Source: Chamaecrista fasciculata
Taxonomy: Eukaryota; Streptophyta; Magnoliopsida; Fabales; Fabaceae
Direction of reading: 5' to 3'
Length of the DNA stretch: 64,000 nucleotides
Assembly (NCBI GenBank): GCA_003254925.1
Contig: QANZ01053478.1
Location: forward strand, 11,794 to 75,793
Under the pieces are notes generated by a model, which was not told the DNA's origin, searched no databases, and was given only the letters and a program-made list of their open reading frames with translations. This document shows positions 55,071-64,000 of the stretch, one piece after another; positions within the stretch are counted from its first letter, which is position 1, and each line of letters starts with the position of its first letter. A program made the translations under genes and the position numbers.

Positions 55071-55547
55071 GGTCAAAGTTCATTTTGGTCCTAAAAGTAT
55101 GACCTAATGTTCATTTTGGTCCATTATGTTTCAAAATGTTCAAATTGGTCCTAAATGTTGGCAAAATGATTCATTTTGGTCCTAAATATTGGTAAAATGT
55201 TTCATTTTGGTCCCAAACTATTGAATTTGGTCATATTCCTCTCGTCTCTCTATTCAATTTTAAAGTAATTGTTAAGAGGGACTCGTAACTCTGAATTCGT
55301 CGCATTCGAATTTGAAACGAGAGAAATATAATCAACTTTGTTTGTTTGACCATAAAACGAAAGGTCTACTTTCAGGACCGATTTGACGTCATTTGCTTAC
55401 GGCCCCAACTAGATAGAGAAAGTACTCTTCGAGAACAATACGTAGCTCTAAACTCGTCATGTTTGAAGTTGAAACAAGCCATATTCAATAGTTGGGACCA
55501 AAATGAACATTAGGGCATACATTTAGGACCAAATTGACCCTTTAAAC
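55071..55547. mobile_element. Foldback element, MULE-like (9-bp TSD)
   Basis: The element is 477 bp. The 9-mer TATTTCTTA is repeated exactly at 55062-55070 and 55548-55556. The arms repeat CATTTTGGTCC; the centre includes sequence related to the repeat near 12.1 kb. Confidence 0.75.
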
Positions 55548-55582
55548 TATTTCTTAATTTGGTACTTCATACTTCATAATTT

Positions 55583-56020
55583 ATTGGTGAAAGTGTACTT
55601 TCAGTCTCATAACTTTTGCTCAAGTCTCACTTTGGTCCCATAACTTTTTCTTGTTACACTTTTGGTCCCATATCTTTGTTCAAGTTGCAAATGTAGTCTC
55701 ATATCACTTTTGGTCTCATATCTTTTAGTCAGATTGTAAAATTAGTCTCATATTTTTGCAAAAAGTTATACCATCAGTCCCACTTGACCTAAAGATATTA
55801 GACAAATTATGCATCTGATTCAAAGAAATAGGATCAATTCTACAATCTAATTAAAAGATATGAGACTAATTCTACAACATGACCCTATATGAGACCAAAA
55901 GTACAACATGAGATCAAATCTGTAACCTGAGCAAAATATATGAGAACAAAAGTGCAACAAAAAAAATTATGAGTCTAAATTGAGACCTAAGCAAAAATTA
56001 TGAGACAAAAAATATGCTTT
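55583..56020. mobile_element. Foldback element (AAAGTGCACTTT family)
   Basis: The arms start GAAAGTGTACTTTCAG and end ATATGCTTTAACC, with repeated TTTTGGTCTCATATC words. It is a relative of 7819-8260, older and with unclear borders. Confidence 0.55.
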
Positions 56021-56269
56021 AACCTTTATTTTTTTTACCAATATCGATTCTATATAATTTTTAGTTAAATTGTTAACATTATGTTAATTAAATATGTAAT
56101 ATTTTTATTAAAATTAATATTAGTTATTATAAATAAATTTTCATATTTAAAATTTTAAAAAATCTATAAATGTTTAGAAATAAATTGTTAAAATAAAAAA
56201 TTACTTATATATCCATTAAGATATTACGGCATTAACGAATGTTATTATGCTATCAATTAACAATATCTT

Positions 56270-56990
56270 AATGGATGGCATCTAAGGGCACGACGCCGCC
56301 TAGGAGATCAAGGCACGTGAGGGCCTAAGTAGCAAAACAGCACAGGTAGTGCAAAGCACATCTTGAATCAATCCAGATCAGGATAATCACCCAATTACCT
56401 GGAATGGAAAAACAAGCGCCCCGAAGCAAACTAACGAAAAATGTTGTATTCGTCATCCACTCGTGGGGACACATCTCGTGGGGACATATTCACTTCTTTT
56501 CGAAGGGACTAGTGATAATAGGCTTTAGAAAAATGCCCTATGGTAGGACGCCACGTCAACATATTTGCTCATGAAGATGATATGATATGATATGATATTA
56601 ATCACGATCAAGGTATCTGTCAAAGATACACCGCAATCAGGGAATAGTGATTCAATTATCCTTAATTGGTAAAACAACATCTTCCTACATGAAATAGGAA
56701 AGATTACGATTCACCTCCCATATCACAGAAGATATCTCTCCTACAATCAAAGGAGTTTCCTAAAGTGGATTCTCCCCAATGAGCCTATAAATACAAGATG
56801 ATAACCCTAAGAGAAGGTACGCTACAGAGGCTATCTCATATTCTCCTCTCTTATTACCTGAATACTAACTTAAGCTTTGGAGGTGAATCACAGGGGAGAC
56901 CCCCTGTGGTTCATTATCTTGCAGGAAAATCTTGCGGTGAACCGGGAAACGACCTTCGGCCAAATCCTAATTCATCAAAAGTTATGAGGC
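56270..56990 (+). mobile_element. Ty3/gypsy LTR fragment
   Basis: LTR-like sequence with a TATA box CCTATAAATACA near 56783, AACTTAAGCTTTGGAGG and a GGGGAGACCCCCTGTGG block resembles the R/U5 parts of plant Tat-type gypsy LTRs. No internal region follows. It is a truncated or solo LTR. Confidence 0.5.
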
Positions 56991-57033
56991 ATTATTTAAA
57001 ATATATTAACATAAAAAATATTAAAATAAAATT

Positions 57034-58204
57034 GGCCAAAGTCCTATTTTGGTCCCCCAGTTATGCTTAGTGTTCCAAATTGGTCCCCCAGTTATTTTTC
57101 GTTCCATATTGATCCCCCAGTTATGCAAAATTTGATTTTTAACTCCTAAAAGTTTAAATTTTTTGCATCAAGGACCTTTTTCTCTATAATAGAACCAAAA
57201 TGTAAGAAAGAAAAAATATTTGGGGGTTTTAATTTATTTTACACAAAAAAAACTCTCTCTCTATCTCGTCTCTCTCTCTCCAGCCATCGACAGCTTCGCC
57301 GGCGACGACACACTCTCTGATTTGCTCCGTCTTCCTCTGTTCTTCTTTTTCTTCTCGTTCTTCTTCCGATTTACATATCTGTATGTGGGTCCTTCATTTG
57401 CAGGATGTGATTGGTCAACTCTTTCAATTCCTGTTTCTATAACTAAATTATACACATCAAAATCAAAAAGTCTAGCACTGCTTCTTCACCATTTTCATAT
57501 ATCATAAACGAACATGGTAGCTTCAGTAAATGAAGGATTCAATTTAATTTAATTTGTTCAACGGCTTGGGCTCAGCTCTCTCTCTCTTGACGGCTGTGGT
57601 TGCAGATCAAGATCCACCACCAACAATATCTCCAACCACCGTAACAACGATGGGTTTGAAAGAAGAAAACGACGATGTCGCGGCTCCATATGAGCACCTC
57701 CTCCGCTGAAAGCTGCGGATTGTTCAACGACGACAACAGAGAAGGAGAAACTGAAACGCTGATTTCGACTTCTAGAAGCTTCTCGACGACGAAGTGTTGT
57801 TCTTCATCGTTGGATTTGGAGGAAGACAGAGCAAATCGGAGAGCGTGTTGTCGCCGGCGAAGCTGTCGATGGCTGGAGAGAGAGGGAGCTGTCAAGTGTG
57901 GAGAGAGAGACGAGATAGAGAGAGAGTTTTTTTTGTGTAAAATAAACTAAAACCCCAAATATTTCTTCTTTCTTACATTTTGGTTCTATTATAGAGAAAA
58001 AGGTCCTTGATGCAAAAAATTTAAACTTTTAGGAGTTAAAAATCAATTTTGTCTTTTTTTTAACGAAAAAATTGATGGAAACTGTTAGAGGGACCAACTT
58101 TGTCAAATTTTGCATAACTGGGGGATCAATATGGAACGAAAAATAACTGAGGGACCAATTTAGAATACTAAGCATAACTGGGGGACCAAAATAGGACTTT
58201 GGCC
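57034..58204. mobile_element. Pack-MULE C with captured gene-like segment
   Basis: The ends are GGCCAAAGTCC and GGACTTTGGCC, with an exact 9-bp duplication AATAAAATT (57025-57033, 58205-58213). It is the same family as A and B. The inverted arms are about 300 bp and include, beyond a CT-rich tract, a stretch with CCATCGACAGCTTCGCCGGCGAC that occurs in both arms, so captured DNA has become part of the terminal repeats. The unique centre (about 57340-57860) has coding-like GC content. Possible intron borders lie near 57381-57403. I do not recognise the source gene. Confidence 0.87.
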
Positions 58205-58248
58205 AATAAAATTTTTATTTATTACATAAGAGTAAGGAGGAGGTTAAC

Positions 58249-58765
58249 TAGGGGTGTCAAACGGGCTAGGCCCGCAATGGGCCCGCCTCTTGGCGGGCTG
58301 GGGCGGGCCAGCCCGTTTAAAAACGGGCTTCGAAAACTATGCTCGCGGACCGCTCGTCAAAGCCCGCGGGCTAAACGGGCTGGTCCGCGGGCTTTTTTTT
58401 TTTTTACTAAAACTATTTTTTTTTTTGCTAAAACTGTATTTTTTTTGGGCTAAAATTATTTAATTTTTTTTGCCAACAGGCCAAAAATAATTATTGGGCC
58501 AAATATGTATTTTTTTTTACAAAACTGTTTTTTTTTGTTACTACCTAGTGCAGATTTTTTTTTTGTTCATAGGCCCAGTTTTTTGTTAAAAAAACAAAAG
58601 CCCGTTTAAGCTCGTGGGTAGCCCGTCCCGTACCCGTTTAGCCCGCGGGCTAAACGGGCCAGCCCATTTAGGCCTACATTTAAACGGGCTTATATTTCGA
58701 AGCCCAAGACCGCCCATTTAGCGGGCAGGCCGGGCCCGCAGGCTTGGGCCCATTTTGACATCCCT
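58249..58765. mobile_element. hAT-type MITE
   Basis: Ends TAGGGGTGTC and GACATCCCT with an exact 8-bp duplication AGGTTAAC (58241-58248, 58766-58773). The arms are rich in GGGCCCG/CGGGCT words. It lies 35 bp from the target duplication of Pack-MULE C. Confidence 0.85.
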
Positions 58766-58819
58766 AGGTTAACCACTTCAACACGATAAAGGAAAATTAT
58801 GTTGTTTTTTGCTTATATG

Positions 58820-59152
58820 CAGGGACGGAGCTAGGGGGCCGGTGGGGGCCATGGCTCCCCCCCCCCCCCCCCCCCCCCNCCCTGCCCCCCCCCCCCCCCC
58901 CCCCCAAAATTTCATTAACATATATAATTTAGTTAGACAAATCTATGTAGTGTGATTTGTGACTTGGTGGTCAGTTCACTATCCCTACAATCTTTGTCAG
59001 GGGTTTGACTCCCCGTGCCTGCAACCTCCATTTTTTAATAGTTTACTTATTTAGGGTGGCTAAAAATACATTTTCTTCCCTACATGATCATTTTTTCTTT
59101 CAATTTCGTCCCTTTTGGCCCCCACTATATTTAGTTTCTAGCTCCGTCACTG
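58820..59152. mobile_element. hAT element, Tip100-like ends
   Basis: Ends CAGGGACGGAGCTAG and CTAGCTCCGTCACTG, with an exact 8-bp duplication CTTATATG (58812-58819, 59153-59160). The terminal sequence resembles the hAT Tip100 type. A long C-rich stretch at 58856-58905 with one unresolved base is probably an assembly weak point. A tRNA-like stretch lies at about 58955-59030. Confidence 0.85.
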
Positions 59153-59160
59153 CTTATATG

Positions 59161-60040
59161 TATAAATTGTTTTAAAAAAATCCCATAACATCTCTTTTGA
59201 AAGAAATATATTCTGACATATATTTAATTTTGTAACAAAAATATTACTTTTTCATCTATGTAAGTCACTATTAGGTAGATTGACTTGTGACAACTATTTT
59301 GCACACACGTCACTTCACGTGGTAGTAATTTGAGCAATGACATATCAATGCAATTATCATGTAATGCATAGCAAATAAATTCGAGATATAACAACTTGTG
59401 ATATCATTTATTGCGTAGAATCGTCCGAGTTGAGTTGTCATTATCAATATAAGCATTATTGTCAAACTCATGAGTTGAGTTGTAGAATCGTCTAAGTTAA
59501 TGATTTCACCATTGGAATTCTGGTCACGACTCATTCTGAAATAGAAATGAGCTTGACTCACTCTGGCTCGATTAGAATCGGTCGGACTCACTCTAAAACG
59601 CGAGTCCAAGGCCGAGTGAACCGAGTTGATGTCTTACTTCACTTTTGCCTCATTAAAAAAAATTTGTCCCAGCCCATGACCCATTGTATTATCTATCTTG
59701 GTTCTATACTTGTATATTATTCAGTTAAATAAATTAAACATTATAAATTTATTTCAACTAAATTAGTATTCTCCAACAATATTGCAATTGAGCATGTGAA
59801 TAAAGAAAGAAGATTAAGATAGAAAAATGCAAGTGCATTATAGAAATATAACACGTTCAAGATCCTATAAATTAATTGATTTTTTTTATACTCAAATCTT
59901 ACAATTTAATTAGATGAATTATATATAAAATAACAAATATATAATTATAAGATATGTCATTTAATAATGCTTTAGTTAAGACATTTTGACCATAAAAAAT
60001 ATTTGTCAAAACCAAAATTATATAAATACACATATTTTTA
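59161..60040. other. No gene seen
   Basis: AT-rich spacer. Short frames near 59310-59732 have no recognisable family and no supporting context. Confidence 0.4.
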
Positions 60041-60409
60041 GGTTAAAGTGCACTTTTGGTCCCATAACTTTGACAAAGGTTTTAATTTGGTCCCATAACA
60101 TTGGCAAATGTCTCAATTTGGTCCCATAACTTTTTTTGTTGCAATTTTGGTCTCATAACTTCTAAAAACGTCTCACCGTTGGTCCCAAGCTGATTTCCAT
60201 CCGTCCTATAACTTCACCCATATTTGGCACGTCATTATCTAACTCAGTATGTCAGATCATCTTTAGCGACAGATAATGGATGGAAATCAGTATTGGGACC
60301 AATGGTGAGACGTTTTCAAAAGTTATGGGACCAAAATTGCAACAAAAAAAGTTATGGGACCAAATTGAAACCTTTGCCAAAGTTATGGGACCAAAAATGC
60401 ACTTTAGCC
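60041..60409. mobile_element. Foldback element (AAAGTGCACTTT family)
   Basis: The ends are GGTTAAAGTGCAC and GTGCA/CTTTAGCC type, with highly similar arms of TTTGGTCCCATAACTTT. Flanking AT-rich 9-mers match only partly. The arms are more alike than in the other two copies, so it is the youngest of the three. Confidence 0.65.
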
Positions 60410-60876
60410 TATATTTTAATACATCAGTATGAAAGCCTACATTTCAAAAGAAGCATTGAAAAAAAGAAGCCATAAATTAAGAAAAATATTTGAGTAAACA
60501 AATACATAATATATCAATAGATAAATTAATATAACGCGTGCAACGCACGCGAACACCACTAGTATACAGAAAGACACAAACTTAACCAAAAATAATATAT
60601 ACATCTTATCTTGATATGAAACAGGAGAGGAAAGTGTCAATAACCCAACTACAATCCATTTATATATAAACAAATGAAATAAACACTCGCTTCAATAGAC
60701 ACACTAATACACACATAAAGATATATAATATGATATCTCATATATGTAAAAATGATAATATTAAGATAAATTGTACATAGCTTATCTTTTTAAATTAACA
60801 GTTAACCATCATCCATTCCTTTTCTGAAAGTAAAAACAGAAGTAAAAAGAAGGAAACCTTTTCCAACAAATGCTAC

Positions 60877-60987
60877 TTAAGTCGGGTCCATTGTTGCAGT
60901 GCTTTATCCCTTTCACGTTGTGTTTCCTTCAAATCTTTACTTAAATTTCGTAAGGATCTGTCCATTTCTTCCTTTTCTAGAAAACAT
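60877..60987 (-). pseudogene. Orphan exon resembling a golgin coiled-coil protein
   Basis: The minus strand reads CFLEKEEMDRSLRNLSKDLK then ETQRERDKALQQWTRLK, between an acceptor-like CTTCCAG and a donor-like AA|GTAGCA. It is a charged heptad-rich coiled coil; RERDKALQ followed by a TRLK-type end recalls plant golgin-candidate proteins (GC3/GC4 type), from memory. No other exons of such a gene were found on either side within the window, so it looks like a relic or a transposon-carried piece. It could be chance coiled-coil-like reading, but the length and splice borders argue against it. Confidence 0.4.
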
Positions 60988-61097
60988 CTGGAAGAATCCA
61001 ATATTTGTTACCAAAAGTAAAGGGGAGAACTATGAAGCAGGCCTAAGTTTTTAATGTAAGATTTTGTAAATAATGCTCTGCCAACTAATGAGACTGG

Positions 61098-61430
61098 TGT
61101 TGGGAAATCACAGAGGGAGCGCAGCGGAAAAATAAAAAAAAACTTGACAAAACTTGATAAAAAGCTAACTCTGTGATTCCTTCCAGGATCCACTAACTAT
61201 GTTTATACCAGGTAAGAAAAGATGTTTACCTAGTTTCAATCGGTGACTTATCGTGTTCGCGAATTTGAGAAGTCCACTGAGTGTCCTTCCTCTACCGGTG
61301 ATCCACACGAGCAGTTTGGCAGATGCCTAGGTGCTAGCCTCCTTCACTTCTTCCCAAGTGAATATGGGAACTCTATCTATGATTCTTGAATAATCAAGAA
61401 GTGTTCTTGATTATCAAGATTGATTGGGNA
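61098..61430 (-). mobile_element. LTR fragment, same family as 1-321, opposite orientation
   Basis: It starts TGTTGGGAAATCAC, the complement of the LTR end at 321, and continues with CGCAGCGGAAA and AGGTGCTAGCC. It becomes unclear at the unresolved base at 61430. Only part of an LTR is present. Confidence 0.55.
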
Positions 61431-63469
61431 AAATGTCAATGCCTTATTGCCTTGGATAATGAAAAATCTAAAACTTAGGTTGCATTTGGATTATGTCACT
61501 TTAATTTCATGAAAATTAAAATGTAATGTCATTTTTAAAATATAAAAAATTATTTTGTCTTTAGTTCGATATCAATTTTGTCTTACGTAAAAGATTTTTT
61601 CTCAAAATTATTTTTAAAAAAATTGATAAATTTGTTACTTCGATTATGACGTTATGATTCATAGGGCAAAAGAAAATGATGAAGAAATTGTAGAGGAGAG
61701 AGACCGAAAGCTATGATTTTTTGTATATAGGGACTAAATTGCACAAAATAAAAACATTTGTGCACCCTCGTTTATGCACTCTCTTTTGGCTAAACTTTTA
61801 AGTCCTTGGTGAAAACTGCATATGGAAACCCTAATGTTATTTGTATGTACGTCTCAATCCCTATTTGTATGAGAGAGTGACTTTGATGCAATAATAGAAA
61901 AGTTTCAGAGTATTGTATGTAGTTTTTTTTTTAAAAAAAAAGGAGTAGTGGCACTATGCCGCTATCAATGGATCCTCTATAGTGTACTATAGGTGAAGTG
62001 CAGAGAGAGATAAGAATAGGTTAGAAAGAGAAATTGTCAGTGGGGCTTACTTTCTCTCTCTACTTGTTCATTTCTCCCTCTAAACTATAGATGATTCAAA
62101 TTGATGTCGCTACCCCTTCTTTTTTGTGAAAAAAGAAAGTCGCAGCGACATGTCGCTATTTTCTCTAAAGCTCGGCTTCGGGTTCGCGTAGGGATTAGAC
62201 TATTCAGCACATTTCGGGGATAAGTATTGATTTTCTCATATACGGATTCAACTTTAGGGCATAATATCATATCCATACTTTACCAATGATACCCTAATAG
62301 TTAGTGAAAAGTTATTTTTTTAAACATGATATTAAAGATTCAAATTGATATATATATCTAATATTATATGGCTCCACCCCTCTCTGGTCGTCTATGTTTT
62401 AAACTATAGTCTATGAAATTAAAAATAAGAGAAAATATACTATTTGGTCTCTCTTTCTTTACTAAGTTAACAATTTAGTCCTTTATTTATTTTACATACA
62501 TATTTGCGTGCCCGTTAGGGCACGCAAAGCTTCTAGTATATATATATGTGTGTGTGTGTGAAAAGAATATTGTTGGAAGAGAGAAAATCCTCTTTATTAA
62601 TCGTATCTACACCTCATGAGGAATAATATAGAATAGCGACTGAGGGATATCGCCTATTTTTTTTTTTTTTTCTAAAAACAGATTAGAACCATCTTTTATT
62701 ATTATGGTTTTGCTTTACAAGAGGTGCATGAGTAGAAGAATTCATAATTTAGGTATTTTGAAAGAAGTGGAAAGAATAAGTCGGTTTTTATGTTATAAAT
62801 ATATGGAAATAGAGTACTTTGGCCGGGAATAACATTAAATCATTAATTAGTGTTTTGTATTGTTGTTTATTTTAGTTTTGAACTTTTGATATATGAGGTT
62901 ATATATATTTACTCTCTTTACCTTTTTTGCCTCACCAACCTATATAAGCAATGAGGGTTGAATGATAAGGACTTAAGAACCAACTTGTCTGATCTCACTT
63001 ACTCCATTATCATATCCGAAAGGCACTCATTATTACATTTACTTTTTAAATTTCAAACTTATCCTCATCTCGAATACTCGTTGTTTTAAAATCCAAATAA
63101 TTATCTCCCTTAATTAAACACAAACAAATAGTTAACATTAAATAATTTTTAAAATTTTATTCATAAAACTTATTGATAAGCTTAATTATGGACTGATCAT
63201 CATCTCATATGCGAGGGGATCAAGTCGTGTTTGAATTTATAAGAAATGTTACAAACTTACGATCCTATCCCTCCTTATTTATTATTTCATATATATATTC
63301 TTCATTTCTTTGACTTAACTTTGGAAAATGTTTTATAATTAAAGACTTTCTCTATGTGAACTATTTATGTAGGTGTTTACTTAAACAGCGTCTTCAAATT
63401 GAACTAAGCAGTCTATTTAATTAATTTGCTCAAATTTAGTTGATTCAATCAATAAATGAAAATAACTTG
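61431..63469. other. No gene seen
   Basis: AT-rich spacer. Short frames are not convincing. A (TA)n(TG)n microsatellite lies near 62536-62560. Confidence 0.4.
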
Positions 63470-63998
63470 AAGGTCTTTTGGTCCTTAAATTATGGGTATA
63501 AGGTGAGTTTCATTTTATTCATAAAACTATTTGTTGTTCTATTTTAGTCCTTAAATTTCACAATTAATTTTTTCTATTTTGATTCTCAAAATTTGATTTT
63601 GTCTAATTTATGACGTTATTTCTAACCTAAACAGCTGAGACGAACTATTTATCTCTCATATGTGTTGTAATAAATTAGTTGACACAAAGAAAAAGAAAAA
63701 TATTCATTCTTAATCACAAATTATAAATAAATTTGTAAATAATTTTTCTTTCAAATAGTCAAAATTTTTCTTTATTTTTTTTGTTATGTATTCACTTATT
63801 ATGACAGATAAATGATCATTTTCAACGATCTAATTTAAACTATAAATAATAGTAGAAAGTCAGACGAAATCGTATTTTAAATTAACAGTGAAACATATAT
63901 GAAAGTTTAAAGACTAAAGCAAAATAAAAAATTAAGACCAAGATAAACCAGACTTTATAATTTAACGAGGACCAAAATAACTATTAAAATTTGACCTA
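63470..63998. mobile_element. Decayed foldback element, relative of 14370-16030
   Basis: The left end, with CTTTTGGTCCTTAAATTATGGG, and the right end, with GAGGACCAAAATAAC and AAATTTGACC, are inverted relatives. The arms are diverged. The right border lies at the window edge. Confidence 0.45.
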
Positions 63999-64000
63999 AC

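Noticed and set aside
58199-58463. Open frames rich in Arg/Gly/Pro
   Set aside because: They are translations of the GGGCCCG-type repeats of the hAT MITE at 58249-58765.

Overview
The window is nuclear DNA of a flowering plant, most likely a eudicot. The evidence is spliced genes with plant-type introns, a plant Polycomb gene, ribosomal protein genes with telo-box promoters, and many plant transposon families. Three protein-coding genes can be supported. Two are paralogous, complete copies of the 60S ribosomal protein L35 (uL29) gene on the plus strand, at 9307-11191 and 21622-23766. The third is one large, apparently intact EMBRYONIC FLOWER 2 (EMF2) gene on the minus strand. Its coding part runs from 50884 down to 27788 in 20 coding exons (595 codons plus stop), and a 5' leader reaches to about 52.55 kb. 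An orphan exon resembling a golgin coiled coil lies at 60877-60987.

Layout. 1-6130: LTR fragment and Ty3/gypsy fossils. 6250-8260: hAT-type and foldback elements. 9.1-11.4 kb: RPL35 copy 1. 12.2-16.5 kb: a hAT element, then a four-layer nest of DNA transposons. 19.1-21.3 kb: two nested Pack-MULE elements. 21.5-24.0 kb: RPL35 copy 2. 24.0-27.1 kb: a tandem array built from MULE terminal sequence, and foldback elements. 27.65-52.55 kb: EMF2, whose introns hold a young Ty1/copia element, a solo LTR, a small non-autonomous LTR element, a Ty3/gypsy fossil carrying a miniature LTR element, and small MITEs. 52.8-60.4 kb: more foldback, Tourist-like and hAT elements, a gypsy LTR fragment and a third Pack-MULE. 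61-64 kb: an LTR fragment and sequence with little recognisable content.

The most striking feature is the DNA-transposon landscape. At least nine elements carry exact 9-bp target-site duplications and long palindromic arms rich in a GGTCC-containing motif, which points to Mutator-like (MULE) families. Three of them, with exact 9-bp duplications, belong to one family and carry different captured, GC-rich, gene-like segments (19122-21308, 20264-21157, 57034-58204); a fourth, diverged member lies at about 14.82-15.84 kb. The L35 paralogs serve as each other's empty-site control: copy 1 has one MULE in intron 3 and copy 2 has two different ones.

L35 acts in the ribosome and EMF2 in the PRC2 chromatin complex. 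Nothing here suggests the genes work together; they are neighbours in a transposon-rich region. All calls were made by reading the sequence, with no database search.
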